Shown: positions 63,897-64,000 of the stretch, in pieces
Numbering within the stretch: the first letter of the stretch is position 1
Layout of the letters: every line of letters begins with the position of its first letter
NCBI RefSeq assembly: GCF_003269035.1
Contig: NZ_QLTK01000020.1
Coordinates: 62,001 to 126,000 of the forward strand
DNA length: 64,000 nucleotides
Direction: 5' to 3'
Source: Paraburkholderia bryophila
GTDB taxonomy: Bacteria > Pseudomonadota > Gammaproteobacteria > Burkholderiales > Burkholderiaceae
Program-made: the position numbers and the translations under genes
Notes under the pieces: model-generated
What the model was told of the DNA's origin: nothing
Database searches by the model: none
Seen by the model: only the letters and a program-made list of their open reading frames with translations

Positions 63897-64000
63897 ATGA
63901 TGCGCGATCAGGCGACGTTTCAGGTCAGCCCCGAGTCAGCCCCAAGCCGCGCGGAGAACCGTGTCACGCAGCCGTGCTTCTGGGACGCGCTGCCCGCGCG
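63897..64000 (+). CDS. gbcB: Glycine betaine monooxygenase reductase subunit (partial)
   Basis: The gene runs off the right edge; only about 34 codons are visible. ATG at 63897 follows GGAGCGGAG, and a second ATG follows at once. The visible residues (starting MMRDQATFQ) form a poorly conserved N-terminal extension, so the call rests on position directly after gbcA, where the ferredoxin-NAD(P)H reductase subunit is expected. It would pass electrons from NAD(P)H to GbcA. Confidence 0.7.
   Translation, partial: MMRDQATFQVSPESAPSRAENRVTQPCFWDALPA

Overview
The window looks like a chromosomal segment of a high-GC betaproteobacterium of the Burkholderiaceae, most probably Paraburkholderia/Burkholderia. 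The evidence is the codon use, the gene families, and a choline and glycine betaine catabolic locus laid out as in Burkholderia and Pseudomonas. No rRNA, tRNA, CRISPR array, integrase or transposase was seen.

Region by region. Positions 1-11091 hold short catabolic modules, each with its own regulator: a partial NtaA/SnaA-type flavin monooxygenase divergent from an XRE-cupin regulator; a BON-domain secreted protein; an IclR regulator with an acyl-CoA dehydrogenase, an SDR oxidoreductase and an acyl-CoA ligase; and a LysR regulator divergent from a tartrate/D-malate dehydrogenase and an MFS carrier. Positions 11575-15696 encode a choline ABC importer (choV, choW, choX) with a GlxA-type AraC regulator inserted between permease and binding protein. 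A small lower-GC island (16882-18363) carries unrecognised genes, including a 46-codon Tat-leader frame. Positions 18762-27416 hold sdaA, soxBDAG, an 87-codon frame and an MFS carrier.

Positions 27776-43620 are an accessory secretion-type locus. It encodes a GNAT acetyltransferase, a small DUF6916-like protein, a tail-collar protein, a 2584-residue DUF4347/LEPR-type repeat protein, a TolC-type outer membrane lipoprotein, two HlyD-type adaptors (one with a possible GAF-like N-terminus), and a protein joining a PqqD-like domain, an M50 site-2 protease and an HlyD arm. No ABC ATPase is encoded there. This is the best candidate for an under-described system. A cupin protein, a class C serine hydrolase and a GH18-like lipoprotein follow.

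Positions 46713-64000 return to betaine metabolism. They hold betIBA (choline to glycine betaine) divergent from fdhA, then a second GlxA-type regulator, then a long co-directional run: glyA, an M19-like protein, a DUF5943/V4R-like protein, dgcA, dgcB, two ETF subunits, gbcA and the start of gbcB.

Together the genes encode a complete route. Choline is imported by ChoXWV and oxidised by BetA and BetB to glycine betaine. GbcAB demethylates betaine to dimethylglycine, DgcAB with the ETF pair gives sarcosine, and SoxBDAG gives glycine. GlyA makes serine from glycine and SdaA makes pyruvate. Formaldehyde released on the way is handled by FdhA and tetrahydrofolate. A shared direct repeat (TGTCG, 21-bp period) about 95 bp before both choV and fdhA suggests one regulator ties uptake to formaldehyde oxidation.
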